DNA from: Lachnoanaerobaculum sp. ICM7
GTDB lineage: Bacteria > Bacillota > Clostridia > Lachnospirales > Lachnospiraceae
Reading direction: 5' to 3'
Assembly: GCF_000287675.1 (NCBI RefSeq)
Contig: NZ_ALJL01000036.1
Span: 62,001-126,000 of the forward strand
DNA: 64,000 nucleotides
Shown here: positions 54,826 to 63,670 of the stretch, piece by piece
Position numbering within the stretch: the stretch's first letter is position 1
How the letters are laid out: each line of letters starts with the position of its first letter
Position numbers and translations under genes: made by a program
The notes under the pieces: model-generated
What the model saw: the letters and a program-made list of their open reading frames with translations, nothing else
Databases searched by the model: none
What the model was told of the DNA's origin: nothing

Positions 54826-57075
54826 ATGAATAATGTAGAGCTTTTGGCTCCTGCCGGCTCATATGAGAGTCTTGTGGCGGCAGTCAATGCAGGAGCGGAT
54901 GCGGTATATATAGGCGGGAAAAAATTTTCAGCCAGAGCATATGCCGATAATCCGGAAGAGGATATTTTAATAAAAGGTATTGAATACGCTCATACTTTCG
55001 GTGTAAATGTCTATATGACTGTAAACACTCTTTTAAAGGAAAGTGAAATCGGAGAGCTTTTTGTTTATATAAAGACTTACTATAATGCAGGTGTTGATGC
55101 TGTTATAGTACAGGATCTCGGTGTATTTGAATTTATAAGAAAGCATTTTCCGAAACTTTCGGTACATGCCAGTACTCAGATGACTATAACAGGAAGCTAC
55201 GGAGCAATATTCTTAAAAAATCAGGGTGCAAGCAGAATAGTTCCTGCCAGAGAGATATCTTTGGAAGAGATAAGAGACATAGATAAAAAGAGTGATATTG
55301 AGATAGAGTGCTTTGTACATGGTGCGCTTTGCTATTCGTATTCGGGGCAGTGCCTTATGAGTTCGATGATTGGTGGAAGAAGCGGTAACAGAGGAAGATG
55401 TGCTCAAACCTGCAGACTGCCTTATGATGTGTATGAAGGCAACAAAAAACTTAATAAAGCCGATGAAAGAAATCTTTTAAGTTGTAAGGACCTTTGCAGT
55501 TTGGATATTTTGCCGGATCTTATAGAAGCCGGAATCGATTCCTTGAAAATAGAGGGAAGAATGAAGGCGCCAAGATATACCGCAGGTGTGGTGAGTATCT
55601 GGAGAAAGTATCTGGATCTTTATAATGAAAAAGGAAGAGCCGGATATAGTGTGGAGAAAGCGGATAGAAAGCTTTTACTTGACCTCTTTGACAGAGGGGG
55701 ACAAACTGACGGATATTATAAGGAGCATAACGGTAAGGATATGATTGCTTTGCATGAAAAGCCGGTAAGTAAGCAGGTGAATACCGAGTACTTTGATTAT
55801 CTTGACAAGACTTTTGTTGAAGGTAAAAAGCAATTGGCTGTTTCAGGTTCAATTAAATTAAAAGAAAATATGCCTATAATATTTGATATAAGTATAAATG
55901 ATTTAAAAGATGTCTATGGCAGAGATAAAGAATTTGATAATTTTTTATCTGTAGAAATTATCGGTGACATACCTCAGCCTGCAAAGAACAAGGCTGTTTC
56001 TTTGGAAGATGTGGACAAGCAACTAAAAAAGACGGGTAACAGCAGGTTTTATTTTGAAAACTTAAGTATAGAGCTGGATGATAATCTGTTTATACCTTTG
56101 AAGGCTTTAAACGAGATAAGAAGAGAGGCCTTGGATAAGCTTGAAGAGAAAATTTTAACAAGGTATACAAGAGATGATTCGGATATAAAGGAATACGAAG
56201 GATTTATACATCCGATTATAAGTGGTGAGAAAAAAGAATCCGAGAGAGTAAAACTCAATATTCTTTGCGAGAGCATGGACCAGATAGACGGTGCAATTCA
56301 ATTTGCAAGGGAGGAAGGTATTGTATTTGATGAGATAAGTATAGAGAGTGAACTGCTTGGATATGAAGGAATCACCGGAAAAATAAACACATTAAAGTCT
56401 TATTCAAACAGCTGTAATTTATATATGCCGCATATTTTCAGAGATGAGGCAAAGAAGTTTTTCGATAAGTATTTAAATACGATAAGAGATTTTAAATTTG
56501 ATAATTTTATAGTCAGAAGTCTGGAAGAGATATTTTATATAAATGATAATATAGACGCTTCGGCAAGCATTATACTTGATTATAATATTTATGCTTACAA
56601 TAAAAGAACTATAGATTTTTATAATGAAAAGTTTAATGTAAAGAGACTTACATATCCTTTGGAGCTTAATCTGAATGAGATGAAGCAACTTGGAAATCCG
56701 GGAAATGAAATGGTGGCTTACGGTAAGATACCTATGATGGTTTCGGCACAATGTTTAAAGAAAACAACAAAGGGATGTGATCATAAGAAGGAAGTACTTG
56801 TATTAAAGGATAGAAAAAACAGTGATATGCAGGTAAAAACACATTGCGATTTTTGTTATAACACAATACTTAATTCAAAGCCGCTTTCAGTTATAGGAAT
56901 GGAAAAAGATATAAAAAAAATCTCACCGGGGACTTTGAGACTCTGGTTTACCACAGAGAATGAGAGAGAGACAAAGGCTGTTATAAGAAAATATTTCGAT
57001 TATTTTATTAAAGGTCTGGATGTTGAAAATGTTTCGGATTTTACAAGAGGACATCTAAAAAGAGGCATTGAGTGA
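54826..57075 (+). CDS. U32-family peptidase-like protein with DUF3656
   Basis: A 749-residue protein. The N-terminal U32 domain shows ELLAPAGSYESLVAAVNAGADAVYIGG (start), ARAYADN and the signature ECFVHGALCYSYSGQCLMSS followed by GNRGRCAQTCR, whose cysteines probably bind an Fe-S cluster. DUF3656 lies in the middle (about residues 370-450), and a second U32-like part with HCDFCYN closes the protein. U32 relatives such as RlhA modify rRNA by hydroxylation, so protease activity should not be assumed. It is coupled to ruvB by a 2-base gap. Confidence 0.88.
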   Translation: MNNVELLAPAGSYESLVAAVNAGADAVYIGGKKFSARAYADNPEEDILIKGIEYAHTFGVNVYMTVNTLLKESEIGELFVYIKTYYNAGVDAVIVQDLGVFEFIRKHFPKLSVHASTQMTITGSYGAIFLKNQGASRIVPAREISLEEIRDIDKKSDIEIECFVHGALCYSYSGQCLMSSMIGGRSGNRGRCAQTCRLPYDVYEGNKKLNKADERNLLSCKDLCSLDILPDLIEAGIDSLKIEGRMKAPRYTAGVVSIWRKYLDLYNEKGRAGYSVEKADRKLLLDLFDRGGQTDGYYKEHNGKDMIALHEKPVSKQVNTEYFDYLDKTFVEGKKQLAVSGSIKLKENMPIIFDISINDLKDVYGRDKEFDNFLSVEIIGDIPQPAKNKAVSLEDVDKQLKKTGNSRFYFENLSIELDDNLFIPLKALNEIRREALDKLEEKILTRYTRDDSDIKEYEGFIHPIISGEKKESERVKLNILCESMDQIDGAIQFAREEGIVFDEISIESELLGYEGITGKINTLKSYSNSCNLYMPHIFRDEAKKFFDKYLNTIRDFKFDNFIVRSLEEIFYINDNIDASASIILDYNIYAYNKRTIDFYNEKFNVKRLTYPLELNLNEMKQLGNPGNEMVAYGKIPMMVSAQCLKKTTKGCDHKKEVLVLKDRKNSDMQVKTHCDFCYNTILNSKPLSVIGMEKDIKKISPGTLRLWFTTENERETKAVIRKYFDYFIKGLDVENVSDFTRGHLKRGIE

Positions 57076-57143
57076 TATGTTCTTTACTATAGAGCGGCAT
57101 TAGTTTATACTTCTTTTAGTTATCACTAAAGTGGAGGTGTGGA

Positions 57144-57590
57144 ATGATAGAAGCAACCAGCTGCGGTGGTGTAGTTATATATCACGGAAAGATATTGACC
57201 TTGTTTAAAAATTATAAAAATAAATATGAGGGATGGGTTTTACCGAAAGGAACTGTGGAACCGGGTGAAACATTTGAGAAGACTGCACTGAGGGAGGTTT
57301 ACGAAGAAACCGGAGCAAAGGCTAAAATAGTACAATTTATAGGAACCAGCCATTATACATTTAACACAAGTACGGAAATAATCGATAAAAGAGTACATTG
57401 GTTCTTGATGAAGACCGACAGCTATTTTTCAAGACCGCAAAGAGAAGAATATTTTGTGGATTCGGGGTATTATAAATACCATGAATCTTTTCATCTTTTG
57501 AAATTTTCAAATGAAAGAATGATGCTTGAAAGAGGCTATAATATGTATATGGAATTAAAAAGAAAAGGGAGATGGGATGATAGATTTTAA
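57144..57590 (+). CDS. Nudix hydrolase
   Basis: A 148-residue Nudix protein. The Nudix box is complete: GTVEPGETFEKTALREVYEE followed by TGA. It hydrolyses a nucleoside diphosphate linked to another group; the substrate (such as Ap4A, an oxidised nucleotide or a dinucleotide cofactor) is not readable. It starts behind GTGGAGGTG and overlaps the following ThyX-like gene by 14 bases. Confidence 0.9.
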   Translation: MIEATSCGGVVIYHGKILTLFKNYKNKYEGWVLPKGTVEPGETFEKTALREVYEETGAKAKIVQFIGTSHYTFNTSTEIIDKRVHWFLMKTDSYFSRPQREEYFVDSGYYKYHESFHLLKFSNERMMLERGYNMYMELKRKGRWDDRF

Positions 57591-58200
57591 CAGAGTTTAT
57601 GTTATGAATTTGGAAAATGCCATAAGAGGCGCAAGAAATCCGATGAATTCATGGGCGAGATCTGACAGTTATTATGATGAAAACGGTCAATATATTTTAG
57701 GAGAGAATGATTTATCGCTTGCAAAAAGGCTTAGAAATGCCGGAACAAGCGATCACAGAAAGTATTTAAGGCAGGTAATGCTTTCCGTTGATATAACCGC
57801 ACCTATGTATTGGTGGAAAGAGTACGATACATATAAGGTTGCTACAGTTGCAAACTCCACATCCACGATGCACAAGATTCATTCAAAGCCTTTTGAGATA
57901 GATGATTTTTCACATGATCATCTGACTGAGAACGGTCTGAAAGTTTTAAGAGCTCTTGTAGATGAAATGGAAAAAATCAGACTTGAATATGTGGAAACTA
58001 AGGATAAGGCACTTTGGTATGACCTTATACAGCTTTTACCTTCAAGCTACAATCAAATGAGAACCTGTACATTAAATTATGAGACACTCATTAATATTTA
58101 TAAATCAAGAAAGCATCATAAACTTGATGAGTGGAGAAGTTTTTGTGAATGGATAGAGACATTGCCTTATGCAAAGGAACTGATTATAGCTGAGGAATAG
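57577..58200 (+). CDS. Divergent ThyX-like protein (possible flavin-dependent thymidylate synthase relative)
   Basis: A 207-residue protein that would usually be called hypothetical. Its layout resembles ThyX: GTSDHRKYLRQVMLSVDI near residue 56 in the place of the ThyX substrate-binding helix, WWKEYDTYKVATVANSTSTMH at 79-99 where ThyX has its RHRxxS motif region, and LLP then LNYETLINIYKSRKHHKLDEWR at 153-187 where ThyX has its C-terminal helix ending in AQxEIR. The canonical RHR is absent. folA begins 1 base after its stop, which fits a role in thymidylate/folate metabolism. Gene is real; function is inference. Confidence 0.6.
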   Translation: MIDFNRVYVMNLENAIRGARNPMNSWARSDSYYDENGQYILGENDLSLAKRLRNAGTSDHRKYLRQVMLSVDITAPMYWWKEYDTYKVATVANSTSTMHKIHSKPFEIDDFSHDHLTENGLKVLRALVDEMEKIRLEYVETKDKALWYDLIQLLPSSYNQMRTCTLNYETLINIYKSRKHHKLDEWRSFCEWIETLPYAKELIIAEE

Positions 58201-58201
58201 A

Positions 58202-58696
58202 ATGAATATAATTGTTTCGGTAGATAAAAAATGGGGAATCGGAAATAAGGGGAAGCTCTTGGTTTCGATTCCCAAAGATATGAAACTTTTCAGGGAGGAG
58301 ACTGTAGGAAAGGTGATAATAATGGGACATAATACATTATTGTCACTCCCCGGTTCTCAGCCGCTTGCGGGAAGAGAGAATATAGTTTTATCAAAAGATA
58401 AAAACTTAAAAATAAAAGGTGCAACAGTAGTAAACAGTTTGGAGTCGTGTTTGGAGTACCTCAGAGAAAATAATATAAATGATGAAGATGTTTTTGTTAT
58501 AGGGGGAGAAAGTGTTTATAGGAATTTCTTGCCCTATTGCAATGTTGCTCATGTTACATATATTGACTATGAGTATGCGGCGGACAGACATTTTTTGAAT
58601 TTGGATCTGGATAAAGAATGGAATCTTGTCCTTGAAACAGAGGAAGAAACTTATTTTGATATACCTTATACATTCAGAATGTATAAAAGAGTTTAG
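58202..58696 (+). CDS. folA: Dihydrofolate reductase
   Basis: A 164-residue DHFR that reduces dihydrofolate with NADPH. Start MNIIVSVDKKWGIGNKGKLL contains the usual Met20-loop WGIG, then VIIMGHNTLLSLPG (the family normally has MGRxTxxS; the Arg is His here) and FVIGGESVYRNFLPYC. The conserved acidic residue lies in the KDMKLFREET region, where D precedes the M. Normal length. It is 1 base behind the ThyX-like gene. Confidence 0.92.
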   Translation: MNIIVSVDKKWGIGNKGKLLVSIPKDMKLFREETVGKVIIMGHNTLLSLPGSQPLAGRENIVLSKDKNLKIKGATVVNSLESCLEYLRENNINDEDVFVIGGESVYRNFLPYCNVAHVTYIDYEYAADRHFLNLDLDKEWNLVLETEEETYFDIPYTFRMYKRV

Positions 58697-58719
58697 ATAA
58701 TTTTTTGAAAGGCAAAGAA

Positions 58720-59745
58720 ATGGATAAGAAATTTGATTTATTGACTTTGGGACAGGCGCTTTTAAGACTTTCACCTGTAAGAGATGACAGATTGGTAAGA
58801 GGAGACACGCTTATCAGGCAGGTAGGAGGTGCGGAGTTAAATGTTGCTGTAGGTGCATCGCTTCTAGGGTTAAAAACCGGTGTTATAACAAAGCTTCCTT
58901 CACATGAAATGGGTGCATATATAAAGAATACTGTCAGATCTTATGGAATCAGTGACGATTATATAATATATGATTCAAACAAAGATGCCAGAGTTGGAAT
59001 ATATTTCTACGAAAATGGTGCATATCCAAGAAAGCCTAATGTAATATACGACAGAAAAAATTCATGCTTTGAAACTATAAGCGTAAACGAGTTTCCGGAA
59101 GATATGTATAAGTCTACCACATGTTTTCATACAACCGGCATAACATTGGCTCTTTGTGAAAAATCAAGAGAAACCGCAATAGAAATGATAAAGAAATTTA
59201 AAGAGAACGGATCGATTATATCATTTGATGTGAATTTCAGAGCCAATCTCTGGTCGGGCGAAGAGGCAAGAGAGACTATAGAAAAAATATTGCCTTTTGT
59301 GGATATATTCTTTTGCTCCGAGGATACGGCCAGACTTACTTTCGAAAAGACCGGAGATGTAAGAGAAATTATGAAGTCGTTTACCGAGGAGTATCCTATC
59401 TCAATAGTGGCATCTACACAAAGAACGGTACATTCACCGAAGGTGCATGATTTCGGATCCGTAATATACAATGCTTATCAGGATAAGTATTATACGGAAA
59501 AACCTTATAAGGCAATTGATGTTGTAGACAGAATAGGAAGCGGAGATGCATATATTGCAGGAACATTGTACGGTCTTTTGCATTACAGACTTGACTGTGA
59601 AAAAGCGTTGGCTTACGGCAATGCATATTCTGCCGTAAAAAACACTATACCGGGCGATGTGCCTTCTTCAAATCTGAATGATATCGACAATATAATTGCG
59701 GATCATAATATGACTGACGGCTATAAGTCTGAAATGAACAGGTAG
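58720..59745 (+). CDS. PfkB-family sugar kinase (2-keto-3-deoxygluconate kinase-like)
   Basis: A 341-residue ribokinase-family kinase. GGAELNVAVGASLLGL near residue 33 is the first PfkB signature, ISFDVNFRANLW is mid-protein, and DVVDRIGSGDAYIAGTLYGLL is the second signature with the catalytic aspartate. The closest pattern is 2-dehydro-3-deoxygluconate kinase, but other sugar acids or fructose are possible. The ATG at 58720 follows GAAAGGC. It lies at the end of the nudix-thyX-folA cluster. Confidence 0.88.
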   Translation: MDKKFDLLTLGQALLRLSPVRDDRLVRGDTLIRQVGGAELNVAVGASLLGLKTGVITKLPSHEMGAYIKNTVRSYGISDDYIIYDSNKDARVGIYFYENGAYPRKPNVIYDRKNSCFETISVNEFPEDMYKSTTCFHTTGITLALCEKSRETAIEMIKKFKENGSIISFDVNFRANLWSGEEARETIEKILPFVDIFFCSEDTARLTFEKTGDVREIMKSFTEEYPISIVASTQRTVHSPKVHDFGSVIYNAYQDKYYTEKPYKAIDVVDRIGSGDAYIAGTLYGLLHYRLDCEKALAYGNAYSAVKNTIPGDVPSSNLNDIDNIIADHNMTDGYKSEMNR

Positions 59746-59885
59746 TAAAAAAATAACATTTAAGGTTAAATTAGCCAAAAAAATAACGAACTGTTCTTAT
59801 ATATTGCTTTTATTTAGTTTGTTTTTTTTATTTTTTTGTGTTAATATTAAGTTTGAGATTTTATCTATTTGGAGGGATAAGCAAT

Positions 59886-60779
59886 ATGTTTCCTATTGTG
59901 AAGAAAAGAAAATTAGCTGAAAACATTTATTTATTCGATGTTTTGGCTAAGAGAGTAGCAGCAAAATGTCTTCCGGGAGAGTTTGTTATAGTAAAGCAGG
60001 ATAAGCAGGGTGAGAGAATTCCGCTTACAATCTGTGACTATGACCGTGAAGCCGGAACTGTTACCATAGTTATTCAGGTTATTGGCGGCTCAACCAGACT
60101 GATTGCAGATGAGCTCAACGAAGGCGATGAGTTTATGGACTTTGTAGGACCGCTTGGAAATGCAAGTGATCTTATAGGCGAAGACATAGAGGAATTAAAA
60201 AAGAAGAAGATTCTTTTTGTAGCCGGCGGACTTGGTACAGCTCCTGTATATCCACAGGTTAAATGGCTCTTTGAAAGAGGTATTAAGGCTGATGTGGTTC
60301 AGGGTGCAAAGAGCAAAGACTTTGTAATTCTTGAGGACGAGCTTAAGTCCGTATCGGATAATTTATATGTATGTACAGATGACGGTTCTTACGGATTCAA
60401 AGGGCTTGTAACGGATAAGGTAAAAGACCTTGTTGAAAATGAAGGCAAGAAGTATGACCACTGTGTAGTTATCGGTCCTATGATAATGATGAAATTTGTA
60501 TCACTTCTTACAAAAGAACTCGGCATACCGACTATCGCAAGTATGAATACAATCATGGTAGACGGTACCGGTATGTGTGGTGCCTGCAGACTGTCTGTAG
60601 GTGATGAAATTAAGTTTGCATGTGTAGACGGACCTGAGTTTGATGCACATAAGATTAATTTCAACGAAGCACTTCAAAGATTGCAGATCTATAAGACAGA
60701 AGAAGGTAAAGAACTTTTGAAGGTTGTAGAAGGCGAAACACATCATGGCGGATGTGGCGTATGTGGAGGTGACAAATAA
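59886..60779 (+). CDS. nfnA: NfnA/sulfide-dehydrogenase-type ferredoxin-NADP+ reductase subunit
   Basis: A 297-residue FAD- and [2Fe-2S]-containing subunit. MFPIVKKRKLAENIYLFDV begins the FAD domain, ERIPLTICDYD is the FAD-binding stretch, VAGGLGTAPVYPQ binds NAD, and DGTGMCGACRLSV with a later FACVDGPEF gives the cluster cysteines. With the next gene it should form the electron-bifurcating NADH-dependent reduced ferredoxin:NADP+ oxidoreductase. The ATG at 59886 follows GGAGGG. The 140-base region before it is T-rich with no clear promoter. Confidence 0.88.
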   Translation: MFPIVKKRKLAENIYLFDVLAKRVAAKCLPGEFVIVKQDKQGERIPLTICDYDREAGTVTIVIQVIGGSTRLIADELNEGDEFMDFVGPLGNASDLIGEDIEELKKKKILFVAGGLGTAPVYPQVKWLFERGIKADVVQGAKSKDFVILEDELKSVSDNLYVCTDDGSYGFKGLVTDKVKDLVENEGKKYDHCVVIGPMIMMKFVSLLTKELGIPTIASMNTIMVDGTGMCGACRLSVGDEIKFACVDGPEFDAHKINFNEALQRLQIYKTEEGKELLKVVEGETHHGGCGVCGGDK

Positions 60780-62170
60780 TGGCACAGGATATGTGGAAGA
60801 AAGTTGCTGTTGCTGAGCAGGAGCCTGAAGTAAGAGCTAAAAATTTTGAAGAAGTATGCCTTGGATACTCTAAGGAAGAGGCTATGGCTGAGGCTGCAAG
60901 ATGTTTTAACTGTAAGAATGCTAAATGTATACAGGGTTGCCCTGTATCTATAAATATTCCCGCTTTTATACAGGAAATATTAAAGGGTGATATTGAAGGT
61001 GCGTCAGATGTTATCGCACAGTCAAGTTCACTTCCTGCCGTATGTGGAAGAGTTTGTCCACAGGAGACACAGTGTGAGGGTGTATGTATCAGAGGAAACA
61101 GAGGTGAGGCTGTTTCAATAGGTAAGCTTGAGAGATATGTAGCTGATACTGCAAGAAAAATGGGTATTAAGCCAAAGGCAAATCCGAATAAGAACGGCAA
61201 AAGAGTTGCTGTAATCGGTTCAGGTCCTGCAGGACTCAGCTGTGCAGGCGACCTTGCAAAACTTGGATATGAAGTTACCATATTTGAAGCGTTACATGAG
61301 CCGGGTGGAGTTTTGATATACGGAATTCCTGAGTTCAGATTACCTAAGGATGAAGTTGTTTTACCTGAGATTCAAAATGTTATCGACCTTGGCGTAAAGA
61401 TTGAGACGGACGTTATCATCGGAAAAACGGTTACAATAGATGAGCTTTTGGAAGAAGAGGGATTTGATGCCGTATTTATTGGTTCAGGTGCAGGTCTTCC
61501 TATGTTTATGGGTATTCCGGGTGAGAACGCAAACGGAGTATTTTCGGCAAACGAGTATCTTACAAGAAATAACCTTATGAAGGCTTTCAGAGACGACTAT
61601 CACACACCTATTATTAAGAGTAAAAAGGTATGTATTGTAGGTGGTGGAAACGTGGCTATGGATGCCGCAAGAACCGCTCTAAGACTTGGTGCGGAAGTAC
61701 ATGTTATATATAGAAGAAGTGAAGCCGAATTGCCTGCAAGAGCTGAAGAAGTTCATCATGCAAAGCAGGAAGGTATTATATTTGATATACTTACAAACCC
61801 TGTTGAGATCCTTGAGGATGAAAAGGGATGGGTAAAGGGAATGAAAGTTATCAGAATGGAACTTGGAGAGCCTGATGCCAGCGGTAGAAGAAGACCGGTA
61901 GAGGTAAAGGGAAGTGAGTTCGTTATCGACTGTGATACTGTTATCATGTCACTCGGTACTTCACCTAATCCTCTTATCGCAAGAACTACAGAAGGTCTTG
62001 ATATCAATAAGTGGAAATGTATTGAAGCCGATGAAAAGACCGGACAAACTTCCAGAAAGGGAGTTTTTGCAGGTGGTGATGCCGTAACAGGTGCCGCTAC
62101 GGTTATTCTTGCTATGGAGGCCGGAAGAGCCGGAGCAAGAGGAATACATGAGTATCTCTCAGAAAAATAA
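60779..62170 (+). CDS. nfnB: NfnB/GltD-like NADPH-binding subunit (glutamate synthase small-chain family)
   Basis: A 463-residue flavoprotein. The N-terminal Fe-S domain has CFNCKNAKCIQGCPVSINIP and CGRVCPQETQCEGVC; two dinucleotide domains follow (VAVIGSGPAGLSCAGDLA and VCIVGGGNVAMDAARTALRLG), and the FAD-closing motif GVFAGGDAVTGAATVI is near the end. This is often annotated as homotetrameric NADPH glutamate synthase (GltA), but the partner gene overlapping by one base (TAATG) supports the Nfn large subunit. Confidence 0.88.
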   Translation: MAQDMWKKVAVAEQEPEVRAKNFEEVCLGYSKEEAMAEAARCFNCKNAKCIQGCPVSINIPAFIQEILKGDIEGASDVIAQSSSLPAVCGRVCPQETQCEGVCIRGNRGEAVSIGKLERYVADTARKMGIKPKANPNKNGKRVAVIGSGPAGLSCAGDLAKLGYEVTIFEALHEPGGVLIYGIPEFRLPKDEVVLPEIQNVIDLGVKIETDVIIGKTVTIDELLEEEGFDAVFIGSGAGLPMFMGIPGENANGVFSANEYLTRNNLMKAFRDDYHTPIIKSKKVCIVGGGNVAMDAARTALRLGAEVHVIYRRSEAELPARAEEVHHAKQEGIIFDILTNPVEILEDEKGWVKGMKVIRMELGEPDASGRRRPVEVKGSEFVIDCDTVIMSLGTSPNPLIARTTEGLDINKWKCIEADEKTGQTSRKGVFAGGDAVTGAATVILAMEAGRAGARGIHEYLSEK

Positions 62171-62194
62171 ATATAAAATAATATGAATTAAATG

Positions 62195-62241
62195 AAGCCT
62201 TTATAGTCGTATTTAGTAAAAATTAACGGTTATAAAGGCTT
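62195..62241 (+). terminator. Intrinsic terminator after the Nfn pair
   Basis: AAGCCTTTATA (62195-62205) pairs with TATAAAGGCTT (62231-62241), followed by TGTTATAT; the loop is long (25 bases). Confidence 0.65.
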
Positions 62242-62302
62242 TGTTATATCTATTTGTTATACCTGCCATGAAAAAAATATATATGCATTTCAAATGTGTT
62301 TA

Positions 62303-62331
62303 TTGACAGAATTATATGAAATAAATATAAT
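62303..62331 (+). promoter_or_regulatory. Consensus promoter of the branched-chain amino acid transporter
   Basis: TTGACA (62303-62308), 17-base spacer, TATAAT (62326-62331): a full consensus sigma-A promoter, about 37 bases before the start codon. Confidence 0.85.
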
Positions 62332-62368
62332 GAGATGAGTTTTATAAAATTTAATTTATGGAGGCATT

Positions 62369-63550
62369 ATGAAGAAGAGAGTATTATTGTCAGCAATGGC
62401 ATTGACATTCGGATTGGCATTGACAGCTTGCGGAAACGCAGGTTCGGATAAAGCTGCGGATTCAGGATCAAAGGCTGAGACTGAAGCTGCTGCAAAAGTT
62501 GACGGTGATGTATTTACAATAGGAACTACAGGACCGCTTACAGGTAGTGCGGCATCTTACGGTAATTCAGTTAAGAACGGTGCTACTGTTGCTATTGATG
62601 AGATCAATGCGGCAGGAGGAGTAAAGGTTGGAGACAAGACATATAAGCTTGCACTTAACTTCCAGGATGATGAAGCTAAAGAAGATAAGGCTGTTAACGC
62701 ATATAACAATCTTATGGACAGCGGAATCAATGTATTTATGGGCGCTGTAACAAGCGGTTCATCACTTGCACTTACAGATTTAACAGCAAAGGATAATATT
62801 TTACAGATTACACCTTCGGGTTCAGCTAAGGCAATCACTGAGAATCCAAATGTTTTCAGACTTTGCTTTACAGATCCTCTTCAGGGAAAGATGATTGCAG
62901 ATTTCGTTGTGGATCAGGGATATGAGAGTGTTGCTGTTCTTTACAACAACTCTGACGAGTATTCAACAGGAGTATATGAGGCTTTTAAAGAGGAGCTTAA
63001 CACAGCCGGAAAGTCTGATTTACTTGTAAATGAGCAGTCATTCACAAATGATGATGTAGACTTTACAACTCAGTTGACACAGATCAAGGCTTCAGGAGCC
63101 AAGCTTATATTTGTACCGGGATATTATGAAGCTGCAGCATATATTGTACAGCAGGCAAAGCAGCAGGGTATCGATGCGGCATTTGTAGGTTCTGACGGTT
63201 GGGACGGAGTTTTAGGACAGGTTACAGATCCAAGCGCTGTTGAAGGTGCAGTATTCTTAAGTCCTTTCTTGGCTTCAGACCCTTCTGCAGCAGATTTCAC
63301 AAAGGCATATGAGACTGCATATAAGGCAACACCTGACCAGTTCGCAGCTGACGGATACGATACAGTTTATGTAATCAAGGCGGCTATGGAGAAGGCAGGA
63401 AGCATTGAGAGCAATGACCTTATCAAGGCTATGACCGAGATAGAGGTAAACGGTATCACCGGTAAAGTATCATTCAATGCCGACGGTGAGCCGAACAAGG
63501 AGCCTAAGTTTGTTACTATTACAAACGGAGAGTATAAGCTTTTTGATTAA
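62369..63550 (+). CDS. livJ: Branched-chain amino acid ABC transporter substrate-binding lipoprotein
   Basis: A 393-residue periplasmic-binding-like lipoprotein. The lipobox is LTAC with the lipidated cysteine at residue 21, after a normal signal peptide; a Ala/Asp/Ser-rich linker follows. The mature domain (FTIGTTGPLTGSAASYGNS, EINAAGGV, LQITPSGSAKAIT, FVGSDGWDG) matches the Leu/Ile/Val-binding family. It captures the amino acid outside the membrane for the permease encoded next. A strong promoter precedes it and a terminator-like hairpin follows it. Confidence 0.93.
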   Translation: MKKRVLLSAMALTFGLALTACGNAGSDKAADSGSKAETEAAAKVDGDVFTIGTTGPLTGSAASYGNSVKNGATVAIDEINAAGGVKVGDKTYKLALNFQDDEAKEDKAVNAYNNLMDSGINVFMGAVTSGSSLALTDLTAKDNILQITPSGSAKAITENPNVFRLCFTDPLQGKMIADFVVDQGYESVAVLYNNSDEYSTGVYEAFKEELNTAGKSDLLVNEQSFTNDDVDFTTQLTQIKASGAKLIFVPGYYEAAAYIVQQAKQQGIDAAFVGSDGWDGVLGQVTDPSAVEGAVFLSPFLASDPSAADFTKAYETAYKATPDQFAADGYDTVYVIKAAMEKAGSIESNDLIKAMTEIEVNGITGKVSFNADGEPNKEPKFVTITNGEYKLFD

Positions 63551-63563
63551 TCTATGAAATTTT

Positions 63564-63596
63564 AAAGAGGACGGGATTATTGTCCCATCCTCTTTT
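63564..63596 (+). terminator. Attenuating hairpin after the binding-protein gene
   Basis: AAAGAGGACGGGA (63564-63576) pairs with TCCCATCCTCTTT (63582-63594) with one mismatch, then TT. It probably lets the binding protein be made in excess over the permease. Confidence 0.75.
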
Positions 63597-63610
63597 TCTG
63601 ACATAGACCT

Positions 63611-63644
63611 CGGAAAGCTTCTAACGTAAGGTAGGAGTTTTCCG
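63611..63644 (+). other. Second intercistronic hairpin before livH
   Basis: CGGAAAGCTTCTA (63611-63623) pairs with TAGGAGTTTTCCG (63632-63644) with two G-T pairs around an 8-base loop. No T-run follows; it ends about 26 bases before the livH start and may stabilise or gate the downstream message. Confidence 0.6.
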
Positions 63645-63670
63645 TAGTTTAGGTAAAGAGGGGTAAAAAA

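Noticed and set aside
60661-61281. 206-codon reverse frame inside the NfnB gene
   Set aside because: It lies opposite the conserved Fe-S and FAD domains; its composition mirrors the coding strand and it has no own signals.
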